DNA of 64,000 nucleotides from Acinetobacter pittii (GTDB lineage Bacteria; Pseudomonadota; Gammaproteobacteria; Pseudomonadales; Moraxellaceae): contig NZ_CP139249.1 in assembly GCF_034064985.1 (NCBI RefSeq), positions 3,410,001 through 3,474,000 on the forward strand, in the 5' to 3' direction. The translations under genes were made by a program, and so were the position numbers. The notes beneath the pieces were generated by a model. The model had not been told where the DNA came from. It made no database searches and saw only the letters and a list, made by a program, of their open reading frames with translations. Shown one piece after another: positions 17,214-27,269 of the stretch; the first letter of the stretch is position 1; each line of letters opens with the position of its first letter.

Positions 17214-17621
17214 ATGAACATATATACCCGCTGCCAAATTAGCTTATTATCTTTCATCATTATTTTTCTTAACGGTTGTGCTAACCACCCACGTCAATCC
17301 GTAGATTTACAGGAATATTTAAAGGGCTTTCTAGGCAAATCATCGGCTAGCATTCAACAAGATATCAATTTACGTAGTCTTGGTTTTCAAGTCGCCAACA
17401 CTCCACAAAAAACATCCAACCAGCTCATCTATACGATTTTGCGTCCGTTAAGCATCCCAATCCCGATGGTGAGTAATGTCGATATGAGAGGTGGTTCTGT
17501 TCCCATACAAACAGGTAATTTGAGTGGTAATTCATATGATTTGAATTTCAACTGCAAAGTTATTTTTCAGCTTAAGAATGATATTGCCGAGTCAATTCAA
17601 TATGAAGGTAAAGCCTGCTAA
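17214..17621 (+). CDS. hypothetical lipoprotein
   Basis: About 135 residues. An N-terminal hydrophobic stretch ends in the lipobox LNGC (Cys near residue 22 from the ATG at 17214, or 25 if the GTG at 17205 is used), so it is probably a lipoprotein. The mature part has two more cysteines (NFNCK and the C-terminal KAC) that could pair. I recognise no domain family. The Shine-Dalgarno is poor at either start. It is convergent with leuB and shares its terminator. Confidence 0.6.
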   Translation: MNIYTRCQISLLSFIIIFLNGCANHPRQSVDLQEYLKGFLGKSSASIQQDINLRSLGFQVANTPQKTSNQLIYTILRPLSIPIPMVSNVDMRGGSVPIQTGNLSGNSYDLNFNCKVIFQLKNDIAESIQYEGKAC

Positions 17622-17633
17622 AACATAGGCACA

Positions 17634-17663
17634 AAAAAACGCAGCGTTGAGCTGCGTTTTTTA
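17634..17663. terminator. bidirectional terminator between lipoprotein gene and leuB
   Basis: Stem AAAAAACGCAGC / GCTGCGTTTTTT with a short loop. Confidence 0.9.
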
Positions 17664-17673
17664 TAAGAAGCTT

Positions 17674-18753
17674 TTAAGCAAGAGCAGCGACAACTGCCTC
17701 ACCCATCTCAGCTGTACCAACTTTTGTCATGCCTTCAGACATAATATCTGCTGTACGCAAGCCTTGATCAAGTACTTGACCTACTGCATCTTCAATTGCT
17801 TTTGCAGCAGCTTCTTCACGGAAGGTATAACGAAGCATCATTGCAACAGAAAGAATAGTTGCCAATGGGTTCGCCACATTTTGACCCGCAATATCAGGTG
17901 CAGAACCGTGGCAAGGCTCATACATACCTTTGCCATTTTCATCTAATGATGCAGATGGCAACATGCCGATTGAACCCGTAAGCATTGCTGCTTCATCAGA
18001 TAAGATATCGCCAAATAAGTTACCCGTTACGATTACATCAAACTGTTTAGGCGCGCGTACAAGTTGCATTGCAGCATTATCAACATACATATGTGAAAGC
18101 TGAATGTTTGAATAATTTGCTTGCTGTAAATCTGTGACCGTTTGCTTCCAAAGCTCTGTAACTTCTAAAACGTTAGCTTTATCTACAGAACAAACCTTTC
18201 CACCACGTAGACCTGCAAGTTCAAAAGCTACTTTTGCAATACGCTTAATTTCGCTTTCAGAGTAAACATCGGTGTTATAGCCTTGCTTTTCACCGTTTTC
18301 GAGTTCACGGATACCACGTGGCTGACCGAAATAGATCCCACCAGTCAATTCACGAACAATTAAAATATCTAAGCCCGCAACAATTTCAGGTTTTAAGCTA
18401 GAAGCATCTGCTAATTGTGGGTAAAGAATGGCTGGGCGTAAGTTAGCAAACAAGTTAAGTTCACTACGAATTTTTAACAGACCACGTTCAGGACGAATAG
18501 AGCGCTCAATGGTGTCCCATTTTGGTCCGCCTACCGCACCTAATAAAATTGCATCAGCTTTTTTTGCTTGTTCACTTGTTACTGCTGGGTACGGTTCACC
18601 ATGCGCATCAATTGCAGCGCCGCCTAATAAGCCATGCTCCCAAGTTAACGATAAATTAAATTTTTCATTTACTGTATTTAATACTTTTTCTGCTGCCCCA
18701 ACAATTTCAGGACCAATACCATCACCAGCTAAAATTAAAATCTGTTTAGACAT
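17674..18753 (-). CDS. leuB: 3-isopropylmalate dehydrogenase
   Basis: A 359-residue NAD-dependent decarboxylating dehydrogenase of leucine synthesis. It starts [16 protein letters not shown] and carries the family signature [20 protein letters not shown] (near 245-265), plus the arginines and aspartates of the substrate site. It converts 3-isopropylmalate to 2-oxoisocaproate. It is the distal gene of a leuC-leuD-lipoprotein-leuB series, all on the minus strand, and lies 38 bp after the lipoprotein gene. Confidence 0.96.
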   Translation of the reverse strand: MSKQILILAGDGIGPEIVGAAEKVLNTVNEKFNLSLTWEHGLLGGAAIDAHGEPYPAVTSEQAKKADAILLGAVGGPKWDTIERSIRPERGLLKIRSELNLFANLRPAILYPQLADASSLKPEIVAGLDILIVRELTGGIYFGQPRGIRELENGEKQGYNTDVYSESEIKRIAKVAFELAGLRGGKVCSVDKANVLEVTELWKQTVTDLQQANYSNIQLSHMYVDNAAMQLVRAPKQFDVIVTGNLFGDILSDEAAMLTGSIGMLPSASLDENGKGMYEPCHGSAPDIAGQNVANPLATILSVAMMLRYTFREEAAAKAIEDAVGQVLDQGLRTADIMSEGMTKVGTAEMGEAVVAALA

Positions 18754-18791
18754 GAACTTTTTCCATTTTCCAAAAACAAGCAGCGTTACAA

Positions 18792-19376
18792 CTACCGTGG
18801 TGTTAGTTTTTTCTGTTCGAGGAATTCACCTAGCCCTGTTGTAACATCAAATGGTCGACAAAAACGGCGAACTACATGCCCATCTTGTTCTAAGTCAACA
18901 CATAATGGATCTGGTACAGAAACATTCAGCAAACTACCCGAACGGTTAGTTTTGTCTCGGTACATTTTAAATGTATAGCGATGGTTGGCATTAAATTGGT
19001 GAATAACATGAATTGTTTCAGCCCGATCTGGAGAAATCGGATAGTAACGAATCACCACTTCATATTGTTTGGCAGGCACAGATAGATACAAACTATTGCT
19101 TTGACTTAACACCGAACCATTTAATCTCACAATTCCTTGATGAATTGCCTGATTACTAATACGACGTGTCTGTGCGTCAACAACAGTAATATCATTTAGT
19201 CGTTCAAATTCACAACTCTTCGCGCCCGAACAATATATTGCTGCATTCTGCCCCAAACTTTCTTGTTCAGCCTGCTTAATACGGACAGTATCCACTACAT
19301 TGTAAGTGCTTTGACAAGCACTGAGTGTTATTGCGCACAGGCTCAACAAAAAGCTATGAGTAACGTTCCTCTTCAT
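18792..19376 (-). CDS. hypothetical lipoprotein inside the leu cluster
   Basis: 194 residues. The signal peptide [21 protein letters not shown] has a lipobox (LSAC), so the mature protein is probably a membrane-anchored lipoprotein. Four further cysteines ([23 protein letters not shown]) suggest disulfides in the periplasm. I recognise no domain. It sits 112 bp after leuD and 38 bp before leuB on the same strand, so it may ride on the leucine transcript although nothing links it to leucine synthesis. Confidence 0.75.
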   Translation of the reverse strand: MKRNVTHSFLLSLCAITLSACQSTYNVVDTVRIKQAEQESLGQNAAIYCSGAKSCEFERLNDITVVDAQTRRISNQAIHQGIVRLNGSVLSQSNSLYLSVPAKQYEVVIRYYPISPDRAETIHVIHQFNANHRYTFKMYRDKTNRSGSLLNVSVPDPLCVDLEQDGHVVRRFCRPFDVTTGLGEFLEQKKLTPR

Positions 19377-19488
19377 TGTTCAAGCCCAATCCTCATCTAG
19401 TGCATAATTCTAAGGTGTTTTTATGCTTTAGCATGTTAGCAAGAGTTTGAACGCTACGCCATGGCTATGTTTAAAATGTACCAAAAGG

Positions 19489-20136
19489 TTAATTTAACTC
19501 TTGGAATACCCAAGGACGAACTTGTTTAGTTTTTTCTTCATATGCGCGAATTGCGTCCGCATTTTGAAGAGTCAAACCAATATCATCCAAACCATTTAAC
19601 AAGCAATGCTTACGAAATGGATCAACTTCAAATTTAAAAGCTTCACCCGTTGGCGTACGTACTTCTTGAGCTGCTAAATCAATTGTTAATTGATATCCGT
19701 CATTGGCAGCACATTCTTTAAATAACTGATCAACAATTTCTTCTGACAAAATGACAGGCAACATGCCATTTTTGAAACAGTTATTAAAGAAAATATCAGC
19801 AAAGCTTGGTGCAATAACAGTACGGAATCCATATTCATTTAATGCCCAAGGTGCATGCTCACGGCTTGAACCACAACCAAAGTTAGTACGAGCAATTAAA
19901 ACAGTTGCTCCTTGATAACGAGGCTGGTTTAAAACGAAATCCGGATTTTTTGGACGTACTGAATTGTCTTGCCCTGGATAACCTTCATCTAAATAACGAA
20001 GTTCATCAAATAAATTGTCGCCAAAACCAGTGCGTTTAATCGACTTTAAAAACTGTTTTGGAATAATTAAATCTGTATCAACATTGGCACGATCTAATGG
20101 TGCAACGATACCTTGTTCAACTGTATAAGCTTTCAT
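19489..20136 (-). CDS. leuD: 3-isopropylmalate dehydratase small subunit
   Basis: 215 residues with the swivelling-domain signature of aconitase-type small subunits ([21 protein letters not shown], near 70-90) and the N-terminal [22 protein letters not shown]. It forms the LeuCD heterodimer that isomerises 2- to 3-isopropylmalate. It starts 18 bp after leuC with GGAG before the ATG, so translation is probably coupled within one mRNA. Confidence 0.96.
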   Translation of the reverse strand: MKAYTVEQGIVAPLDRANVDTDLIIPKQFLKSIKRTGFGDNLFDELRYLDEGYPGQDNSVRPKNPDFVLNQPRYQGATVLIARTNFGCGSSREHAPWALNEYGFRTVIAPSFADIFFNNCFKNGMLPVILSEEIVDQLFKECAANDGYQLTIDLAAQEVRTPTGEAFKFEVDPFRKHCLLNGLDDIGLTLQNADAIRAYEEKTKQVRPWVFQELN

Positions 20137-20154
20137 GGTTTGCTCCAGACCGAA

Positions 20155-21573
20155 TTAAAATGAACGAACATCAACAAAGTGACCAGCGATTGCAGCCGCT
20201 GCCGCCATTGCTGGGCTCACCAAGTGAGTGCGACCGCCATTGCCTTGACGGCCTTCAAAGTTACGGTTAGACGTCGATGCACAGTGTTCACCCGGTTGTA
20301 ACTTATCTGCGTTCATTGCTAAACACATTGAACAACCCGGCTCACGCCATTCAAAACCAGCTTCCAAGAAGATTTTATCCAAGCCTTCTTTTTCCGCCTG
20401 TTGTTTAACTAAACCAGACCCCGGAACAATCATAGCTTGCTTAATGCTAGAGGCTACTTTACGCCCCTTAACCACCTCAGCCGCAGCACGAATATCTTCG
20501 ATACGAGAATTCGTGCAAGAACCAATGAAGACACGATCAAGTTGAATATCAGCTAATGCTTGACCTGCATTTAAGCCCATATATTGATAAGCACGCGTCC
20601 AGTCATTACGCTGAACATCATCTTTCGCTTGTTCTAAAGTTGGTACAGCTTCTGTGACCGGAATAACCATCTCAGGTGAAGTACCCCAAGATACTTGTGG
20701 TTCGATCTCTGCGCCATTTAACTCAACGACTGCATCAAATACTGCATCTTCGTCTGAATGCAAGGTGTTCCAGTAAGCAACTGCTTGTTCCCATTGCTCG
20801 CCTTTTGGTGCGTAGCTACGGCCTTTCACGTATTCAATAGTTTTGTCATCAACTGCAACCATACCGACACGAGCACCTGCTTCAATCGCCATGTTACATA
20901 CTGTCATACGCCCTTCAATCGACATATCACGGAAAACCTGGCCACCGAATTCGATTGCATAGCCCGTACCGCCAGCAGTACCAATTTTACCGATAATCGC
21001 CAACACCACATCTTTTGGTGTTACGCCTTTACCCAATACACCATCTACGCGAACCAACATATTTTTAGATTTTTTCTGAATCAAACATTGTGTTGCTAAC
21101 ACATGTTCAACTTCAGATGTTCCAATACCATGCGCCAAGCAACCGAAAGCACCGTGAGTCGCTGTATGTGAATCACCACATACAACTGTCATGCCCGGCA
21201 AAGTTAAGCCCTGTTCAGGCCCAACTACATGCACAATACCTTGACGAATATCATTGATGCTGAATTCAACAATATTAAAGGCTTTACAGTTGTCATCTAA
21301 GGTTTGAACTTGAATACGAGACGTATCATCTTCAATACCGGCGATACCTTGGTCACGTTCTTTTTTAGACGTTGGAACGTTGTGGTCCGGTGTCGCGACA
21401 TTTGCACTTAAACGCCATGGTTGACGACCCGCAAGTTGCAAACCTTCAAATGCTTGTGGACTAGTCACTTCATGCAATAAATGACGGTCAATATAAAGTA
21501 AACATGAGCCATCATCACGCTGTGAAACAACGTGGTCATCCCACAATTTGTCATATAAAGTTTTGCCTGCCAT
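20155..21573 (-). CDS. leuC: 3-isopropylmalate dehydratase large subunit
   Basis: 472 residues. The 4Fe-4S ligands are visible as IGSCTNSR (near 345) and GCSMCLAMN (near 405-413). [13 protein letters not shown] is another aconitase signature. It works with LeuD. The ATG at 21573 follows GGAG and gives the usual [14 protein letters not shown] start. An ATG five codons upstream is less likely. The 5-prime leader appears to be only about 35 nt, so a leucine-rich attenuator peptide is not present. Confidence 0.96.
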   Translation of the reverse strand: MAGKTLYDKLWDDHVVSQRDDGSCLLYIDRHLLHEVTSPQAFEGLQLAGRQPWRLSANVATPDHNVPTSKKERDQGIAGIEDDTSRIQVQTLDDNCKAFNIVEFSINDIRQGIVHVVGPEQGLTLPGMTVVCGDSHTATHGAFGCLAHGIGTSEVEHVLATQCLIQKKSKNMLVRVDGVLGKGVTPKDVVLAIIGKIGTAGGTGYAIEFGGQVFRDMSIEGRMTVCNMAIEAGARVGMVAVDDKTIEYVKGRSYAPKGEQWEQAVAYWNTLHSDEDAVFDAVVELNGAEIEPQVSWGTSPEMVIPVTEAVPTLEQAKDDVQRNDWTRAYQYMGLNAGQALADIQLDRVFIGSCTNSRIEDIRAAAEVVKGRKVASSIKQAMIVPGSGLVKQQAEKEGLDKIFLEAGFEWREPGCSMCLAMNADKLQPGEHCASTSNRNFEGRQGNGGRTHLVSPAMAAAAAIAGHFVDVRSF

Positions 21574-21616
21574 GTCGTCTTGCTCCATTGGACTGGGTAA
21601 TTCTAATCTTTCTTCG

Positions 21617-21645
21617 ATTATAGCCAGAGTTTTACATAAATCTAA
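21617..21645 (-). promoter_or_regulatory. leuC promoter
   Basis: On the minus strand a perfect TATAAT (21622-21617) lies 17 bp downstream of a weak TTAGAT -35, about 45 bp before the leuC start. Confidence 0.5.
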
Positions 21646-21727
21646 TTTATCATTTTTATAAATTAGAAAACTTTTTGGAATTAATCATAATCCTTTTGAG
21701 ATACATCATATTTAATAAATCGTTTTT

Positions 21728-21746
21728 GTTAATGATTATCATTTGC
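21728..21746 (+). promoter_or_regulatory. Fur-box-like operator upstream of the DUF2061 gene
   Basis: GTTAATGATTATCATTTGC matches 15 of 19 positions of the consensus GATAATGATAATCATTATC. It overlaps the -35 (TTGCAT, 21743-21748) of a promoter whose -10 is TATACT (21765-21770). This is a position where bound Fur would repress. Confidence 0.6.
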
Positions 21747-21816
21747 ATAATCAATTTTTAATCTTATACTCTAATCTCTATACTAAAAATATCTAAAGTG
21801 GCTAAAGAGAATGATC

Positions 21817-22065
21817 ATGGCTAATATTCAAAAATTCGTTATAAATAATCAACGTACCTTAAAGAAAACCTTAAGCTATTACATTATGCATATTACTGTC
21901 GCAATGCTAGTCGCATACTTTGTAACAGGCAATATCTGGATGGCTTTAACATTAAGTATGCTTGAACCAACCGTACAAGCTTTTGCTTTTTTCTTCCATG
22001 AAAAAGTATGGGCTGCTAAAGATCGCCGCGTATCGGCCTTAGCTGAAAAAGAAACAGCGGCTTAG
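21817..22065 (+). CDS. DUF2061 family small membrane protein
   Basis: 82 residues from the ATG at 21817 (another ATG two codons earlier is possible). The pattern RTLKKTLSYYIMHITVAMLVAYFVTGN followed by LTLSMLEPTVQAFAFFFHEKVW is the DUF2061 family: two membrane-embedded helices with a conserved ExxxxxxxFxxHEKxW end. Function is unknown. The Fur-box-like site suggests iron-dependent expression, which is an inference. Transcribed alone, divergent from leuC. Confidence 0.82.
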   Translation: MANIQKFVINNQRTLKKTLSYYIMHITVAMLVAYFVTGNIWMALTLSMLEPTVQAFAFFFHEKVWAAKDRRVSALAEKETAA

Positions 22066-22180
22066 GCTAAGATTAGTGCGGTAATTCACAACTTTCTCAC
22101 TCGATTCGCTGCAAGCATGATACGATTTTGGCTTGGCAACTTTAGCCTCTCGATTTTTCTATTCCAAGTTGAGTTGTATT

Positions 22181-23041
22181 ATGAATCTTGCAGCCTTTGA
22201 AGCTTTTGTAAAAGTTATGGAAACAGGGTCTATCTCTGTGGCAGCAGATCAGCTATTTATTACTCAACCTGCTGTTACCAAACGGATTCATAGCTTAGAA
22301 GAATATTTTGGTGTAAAACTCTTTGAGTCCGCAGGCCGAGGTGTTCAAGCAACCCATGCTGCACATTCATTATTACCTAAAGTTAAAAACTGGCTAAATG
22401 AGCTGGGTGATATTCACCATACGCTTAGCCATGAACAAACTCAGGTGCAAGGCCGCTTAAAAGTCGGTACGAGTCATCATATTGGTTTGCATCATTTACC
22501 TGCACCACTTAAACACTTTGTTCAGCAATTTCCTCAAGTCACCTTAGATGTGCATTTTGTTGATTCAGAGCAAGCGCATGAACAAGTATTAGCTGGTGAT
22601 TTAGAGCTAGCATTTTTAACGCTTCCACCTTCAGGTGATGAGCGTCTTAACTACATTACAATCTGGAATGATCCTTTAGTTTTTGTTGCTGCCCCTTTTC
22701 ATCCAATAGCACAAAAAAAGAATCTCACCTTACAAGATCTCATTGAATATCCAAGCTTATTACCCGCTGCACAAACTTATACTGCTCAAATCACTTTGGC
22801 TGAGTTTGAAAAACAAGGGCTCAAACCAAAAATTACCATGAGCAATAACCCTCTTGAGTCTATTCGCATGTTGGTGTCGATTGGTTTAGGTTGGTCAGTT
22901 TTACCAAAAACTTTGCTGAATCAAGATATGCAGCAGCTTGATTTAAATGTTGAGATGAATCGTCAATTAGGAATGGTATGGCATCCTGCACGTACTCAAT
23001 CTAGAGCCATGCAGGAACTAATTAAAATGATGCAGGAGTAG
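22181..23041 (+). CDS. LysR family transcriptional regulator
   Basis: 286 residues from the ATG at 22181, where the standard LysR winged-helix begins (MNLAAFEAFVKVMETGSISVAADQLFITQPAVTKRIHSLEEYFGVKLFE). The C-terminal part has the two-lobed effector-binding fold (RLKVGTSHHIGLHHLPAPLKHF onward). It lies near leuCDB, but it is not divergent from them and the target is unknown. It could regulate leucine genes at a distance or something else. Convergent with the HAD gene, with only 4 bp between their ends. Confidence 0.9.
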   Translation: MNLAAFEAFVKVMETGSISVAADQLFITQPAVTKRIHSLEEYFGVKLFESAGRGVQATHAAHSLLPKVKNWLNELGDIHHTLSHEQTQVQGRLKVGTSHHIGLHHLPAPLKHFVQQFPQVTLDVHFVDSEQAHEQVLAGDLELAFLTLPPSGDERLNYITIWNDPLVFVAAPFHPIAQKKNLTLQDLIEYPSLLPAAQTYTAQITLAEFEKQGLKPKITMSNNPLESIRMLVSIGLGWSVLPKTLLNQDMQQLDLNVEMNRQLGMVWHPARTQSRAMQELIKMMQE

Positions 23042-23045
23042 TCAA

Positions 23046-23696
23046 TTAAATTGACCAGTCCTGAATTTCCCATTTATTTTCTTGAGCCAGTTTTTCAAGG
23101 CGATCATCAGGATTTACTGCAATTGCATGCGTTGCATATTCAAGTAAAAAACGGTCATTAATTGAATCGGAATACGCCCAAGATTCAAACACGTTACGAC
23201 CTTCCAACCATGCATCTAGACGTGCAAGTTTGCCCTTTTGATAACACGCTAAACCAGCAACTTTACCTGTATATTTTCCGTCAGCCACTTCAGCATTGGT
23301 GGCTAAAATTTCAGTAATCCCAAATTCACGGAAAATCGGCGCAGTAATAAAATCACTTGTTGCCGTAATACCCACAATAGTATGGCCTAAATCTTGATGT
23401 TTTTTGATTGCATCAAAACCTTTTGGGCGCATTTGCGGACGAATCACTTTTTGCATGAACAATTGGTGAAGCTCAGTTAAGTAGTCATTGTCATGCTGCG
23501 TTAAAAATCCAAAAACAAATTCATTATAAGCATATGGGTCAAGTTGGCCTGCTTTGTAATCTTCATAAAATTTATCATTCATCTGACGATGATGAACCGG
23601 ATCAACCAAACCTTCATTGACTAAAAATTCACCCCAAGAATGGTCTGAATCGGTATTTAACAAGGTATGGTCTAAATCAAACAACGCCAGTTTCAT
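23046..23696 (-). CDS. HAD-IB family phosphatase
   Basis: 216 residues. Motif I is LFDLDHTLLNTDSD (residues 4-17), motif II VGITATSDFIT and motif III/IV YSDSINDRFLL, all typical of HAD subfamily IB, the SerB-like phosphatases. The neighbours rppH and ptsP are also found beside a homologous HAD gene in Pseudomonas (PA0335 region). I recall that member being linked to histidinol-phosphate phosphatase activity. This is a suggestion, not a demonstration. Cytoplasmic, single gene, divergent from rppH. Confidence 0.85.
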   Translation of the reverse strand: MKLALFDLDHTLLNTDSDHSWGEFLVNEGLVDPVHHRQMNDKFYEDYKAGQLDPYAYNEFVFGFLTQHDNDYLTELHQLFMQKVIRPQMRPKGFDAIKKHQDLGHTIVGITATSDFITAPIFREFGITEILATNAEVADGKYTGKVAGLACYQKGKLARLDAWLEGRNVFESWAYSDSINDRFLLEYATHAIAVNPDDRLEKLAQENKWEIQDWSI

Positions 23697-23878
23697 GAAA
23701 ATTCTCGTTTAAACTGAAATTTAAGAAAAAAAATGTAAATCTATCTCCGCTAGTCGATAGAAATTCGTTAAGATCGTAGCAATTTAAACATTTTACTTTG
23801 ATCTTTTCGAGCTGGACATAAAAAAGTGTTTGTCCCCGCGATTAAAGTCAACGATATATACAATATTTAGGTAGCCAA

Positions 23879-24364
23879 ATGATCGACTCAGAAGGTTTCC
23901 GACCGAATGTCGGGATCATTTTGGCAAACGATGATGGACAGGTTTTATGGGCAAAGCGCATTGGTCACAATGCTTGGCAATTTCCACAAGGAGGCATCCA
24001 GTTTGGAGAAACCCCTGAACAGGCACTTTTTCGAGAACTGAGAGAAGAAATCGGCTTATTGCCCGAACATGTCCAGATTATTGCGCAAACCAAAGGATGG
24101 CTGCGTTATCGTTTGCCACATCGGTACATTCGGTCAGACTCTGACCCCGTATGTATCGGACAGAAACAAAAATGGTTTTTACTGAAGTTAACTGCGCCTG
24201 CAAAAAATATTCAGTTAAACCTCTCCGACCCGCCCGAATTCGATGAATGGCAGTGGGTTAGCTATTGGTATCCTCTTGGCCAAGTGGTGAACTTCAAGCG
24301 TGATGTTTATCGTAAAGCCATGGTGGAGTTGTGTACACAGTTGCCGATGCAACAATTACCCTAA
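23879..24364 (+). CDS. rppH: RNA pyrophosphohydrolase RppH
   Basis: A 161-residue Nudix hydrolase. The Nudix box GX5EX7REXXEEXG is clear in [24 protein letters not shown] (about 38-61). The N-terminal [18 protein letters not shown] and QKWFLLKL blocks match RppH/NudH. It removes pyrophosphate from 5-prime triphosphate RNA and so triggers RNase E-dependent decay. ptsP follows by 85 bp, an order conserved in gammaproteobacteria. Confidence 0.95.
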   Translation: MIDSEGFRPNVGIILANDDGQVLWAKRIGHNAWQFPQGGIQFGETPEQALFRELREEIGLLPEHVQIIAQTKGWLRYRLPHRYIRSDSDPVCIGQKQKWFLLKLTAPAKNIQLNLSDPPEFDEWQWVSYWYPLGQVVNFKRDVYRKAMVELCTQLPMQQLP

Positions 24365-24449
24365 AAATCATTTATCTAGCAAATGATTTTTATTAAAAGT
24401 GCTGTTATAAATACATTCATAGTCTAAAAAAATACTGGAGTATACATCC

Positions 24450-26744
24450 ATGTCAAACATGCAACTCGACACTCTACGGCGCATTGTCCAAGAGGTTAAT
24501 GCGTCCGTCAGTTTGCATGAATCGTTAGACATCATGGTCAATCAGGTCGCTGAAGCCATGAAAGTGGATGTTTGCTCTATTTATTTACTCGATGAACGCA
24601 ATCAGCGCTATGTATTAATGGCCTCTAAAGGCTTAAATCCAGAATCTGTAGGCCATGTTTCTTTGCAACTCGGTGAAGGCTTGGTCGGTCTGGTTGGGCA
24701 GCGTGAAGAAATTGTTAACCTTGACAATGCACCAAAACATGAGCGTTTCTTGTATCTACCAGAAACAGGCGAAGAAATTTATAACTCTTTCCTCGGCGTA
24801 CCTGTCATGTACCGTCGTAAGGTTATGGGTGTTTTGGTTGTACAAAACAAACTTCCTCAAGATTTTAGTGAAGCTGCCGAGTCTTTTTTAGTTACGCTGT
24901 GTGCCCAGCTTTCTGGCGTAATTGCCCACGCTCATGCAGTTGGAAATATTGATGTATTTCGCAAACCAAGTAATGGCCCTGCTTATAAAACCTTCCAAGG
25001 TGCTTCAGGTGCAGGCGGTGTTGCTTTAGGTCGCGCTATTATTTTATATCCGCCTGCCGATTTGGGTTCTGTGCCTGATCGTGAAGCAGAAGATATTAGC
25101 GATGAACTTCGAATTTTAGATCAAGCCATTTCATCAGTTCGTTCAGAGATTCGTTCTCTGGATGAAAAAATGCATGATTCTCTCATGGCCGAAGAGCGCG
25201 CTTTATTTAGTGTTTTCTTAAGAATGCTAGATGAAAATGCATTGCCAGCAGAAATTAAAGAACTCATTCGTGATGGACATTGGGCACAAGGTGCAGTACG
25301 TCGTGTCATTGAAAAACACACTGCCCTTTTTGCACAGATGGAAGATGACTATCTTCGTGAACGAGTTTCCGACCTTAAAGATTTAGGGCGACGTATTTTA
25401 GCCTCTTTGCAAGAAGAAGACTCTAGCCATCGTGACCTGAGTCCAGACAGTATTTTAATTGGTGAAGAAATTAGTACTGCTGCTCTCGTTGAGTTGCCAG
25501 TAGACAATATTGCAGCGATTGTGACATCCGAAGGTGCAGCCAACTCACATATGGTGATTGTGGCTCGTGCATTAGGTATTCCAACCGTAGTTGGTGTAAC
25601 TGAACTGCCAGTGAACACACTTGATGATGCAGAAATGATTGTAGACGCCTATCAGGGCCGTGTTTTTGTTAATCCTCCACGTCGTTTACGCCAACGTTAT
25701 AAGGAAATTCAAAAAGAAGATGAGCAAATCGCAAAAGATCTCAAACAATACGAGACTAAAGAAGCGATTACTCCAGATGGTGTATCTGTTCAGCTTTATG
25801 TAAACACGGGCCTCATGATTGACGTCGTACGTGGTGTACAACGTGGTGCTCAAGGTGTAGGTCTATACCGAAGTGAAATTCCCTTCATGTTACGGGAACG
25901 TTTCCCGGGTGAAGAAGAACAACGTGCAATCTACCGTCAACAGTTGAGCCACTTTGCCAACAAACCTGTGGTGATGCGAACTCTCGATATTGGTGCAGAT
26001 AAAGATCTACCGTATTTCAGTATTGAAGAAGAAAACTCGGCTTTAGGCTGGCGTGGTATTCGTTTCACACTTGATCATCCCGAGATTTTTTCTTCACAAA
26101 TTCGCGCTATGCTCAAAGCCAGCATTGGTTTAAATAATTTGCATATTTTATTGCCAATGGTTACTACAGTCAGTGAAGTCGAAGAAGTACTTTATTTGCT
26201 TGAACGTGACTGGATTGCGGTGCAAGAAGAAGAGCAAGTTAAAATTACCAAGCCGAAAATTGGCATTATGGTTGAGGTGCCGAGCGTACTGCTACAAATT
26301 GATGAGTTTGCTGAACTCGTCGATTTCTTCTCGGTCGGTTCAAATGACTTAACCCAGTATTTACTTGCAGTTGACCGTAATAATCCACATGTGGCCAACG
26401 TTTACTCGCACTTCCATCCATCCATTCTACGTGCGCTAACTCGCTTAGTTAAAGAATGCCATGAATATAAAAAACCTATCAGTATTTGTGGTGAAATGGC
26501 AGGTGATCCGTTATCGGCAATTTTGCTCATGGCAATGGGCTTTAATACCCTTTCGATGAGTTCGAGTAACATTTTGCGAGTAAGAAAAGCAATTTGTCAT
26601 GTCCCTATGACAGATGCACAAAAATTGCTGGATGATGTCATGAAAATGAATAATCCACTCATCGTGAAAAGTTGGCTTGAGTACTATTTTAAAACCCACG
26701 GTTTAGCTGATATGGTGAAATCGAATCGAATCGTAAATGTTTAA
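24450..26744 (+). CDS. ptsP: phosphoenolpyruvate-protein phosphotransferase PtsP (EI-Ntr)
   Basis: 764 residues. An N-terminal GAF domain (about 1-165) precedes the enzyme I module: swivelling domain with the phosphorylatable histidine in GAANSHMVIVARALG (near 370), then the PEP-binding barrel with LYRSEIPFM, RTLDIGADKDLPY and ICGEMAGDP. EI-Ntr feeds phosphate to NPr and EIIA-Ntr and senses nitrogen status through the GAF domain. Length is normal for PtsP. No other pts-Ntr gene lies in this window. Confidence 0.95.
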   Translation: MSNMQLDTLRRIVQEVNASVSLHESLDIMVNQVAEAMKVDVCSIYLLDERNQRYVLMASKGLNPESVGHVSLQLGEGLVGLVGQREEIVNLDNAPKHERFLYLPETGEEIYNSFLGVPVMYRRKVMGVLVVQNKLPQDFSEAAESFLVTLCAQLSGVIAHAHAVGNIDVFRKPSNGPAYKTFQGASGAGGVALGRAIILYPPADLGSVPDREAEDISDELRILDQAISSVRSEIRSLDEKMHDSLMAEERALFSVFLRMLDENALPAEIKELIRDGHWAQGAVRRVIEKHTALFAQMEDDYLRERVSDLKDLGRRILASLQEEDSSHRDLSPDSILIGEEISTAALVELPVDNIAAIVTSEGAANSHMVIVARALGIPTVVGVTELPVNTLDDAEMIVDAYQGRVFVNPPRRLRQRYKEIQKEDEQIAKDLKQYETKEAITPDGVSVQLYVNTGLMIDVVRGVQRGAQGVGLYRSEIPFMLRERFPGEEEQRAIYRQQLSHFANKPVVMRTLDIGADKDLPYFSIEEENSALGWRGIRFTLDHPEIFSSQIRAMLKASIGLNNLHILLPMVTTVSEVEEVLYLLERDWIAVQEEEQVKITKPKIGIMVEVPSVLLQIDEFAELVDFFSVGSNDLTQYLLAVDRNNPHVANVYSHFHPSILRALTRLVKECHEYKKPISICGEMAGDPLSAILLMAMGFNTLSMSSSNILRVRKAICHVPMTDAQKLLDDVMKMNNPLIVKSWLEYYFKTHGLADMVKSNRIVNV

Positions 26745-26756
26745 TATATAAACAAT

Positions 26757-26780
26757 AAAGGAGAGCAATGCTCTCCTTTA
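26757..26780 (+). terminator. terminator after ptsP
   Basis: Perfect ten-base-pair stem AAAGGAGAGC / GCTCTCCTTT around an AAT loop. The T tail is short. Confidence 0.75.
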
Positions 26781-27269
26781 ATCCTTTGAGATCGCTTCTA
26801 CCACAATTAAATACAAAAATTTCATCTCACTATTGCGCTCATCTTAATCTTTTAAATAAATATATAATCGGTTTTTTAAATCAATATTGACAGTTTAATC
26901 CATTTGAAAAATAAGACTCCTACTCCTAGTATATTTACAGAGCGTTATTAAAAGATCTTACGTTGTTCCAACAATTGAAGAGGTAATTCTATGCATCGTT
27001 ATTTACAAGTTTCATCTTATTTTTCCTCTTGTTTTTTAACCTTCATGCAGTAAATTGGAGGAATAACAACTAAACGAATCTGATGCATTATTAAATAAAA
27101 AATAATGGGCTGACATCTCAGTGAAAAGACTTTTAAACGGTTTCTCTCACCATTTGTTCTCTCATTTCTTTATTTAGTAAACATGAGTTTTTAAACCAGA
27201 AGTCCAGGAAAATGAGCCCTAATATTTTTACGAAGAGCTCAATAATTATTACCCAGAGAGAATATAACC
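26781..27269. other. intergenic region upstream of katG
   Basis: About 490 bp without a sizeable gene. It contains a TTGACA at 26887-26892 with only a poor -10 partner and a 20-codon ORF described separately. It probably also holds the katG promoter. I could not identify a convincing OxyR site by eye. Confidence 0.5.
26991..27053 (+). CDS. possible 20-residue upstream ORF or small protein
   Basis: ATG with AAGAGG seven nucleotides upstream, encoding MHRYLQVSSYFSSCFLTFMQ and a stop. The composition (Ser, Phe, Leu, Tyr) is hydrophobic. It sits about 215 nt before katG. It could be a leader peptide, a tiny membrane protein or chance. Confidence 0.3.
   Translation: MHRYLQVSSYFSSCFLTFMQ

Noticed and set aside
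21574..21720. Leucine attenuator/leader peptide before leuC
   Set aside because: The predicted start is about 35 nt from leuC, with no leucine-codon run and no attenuator hairpin.
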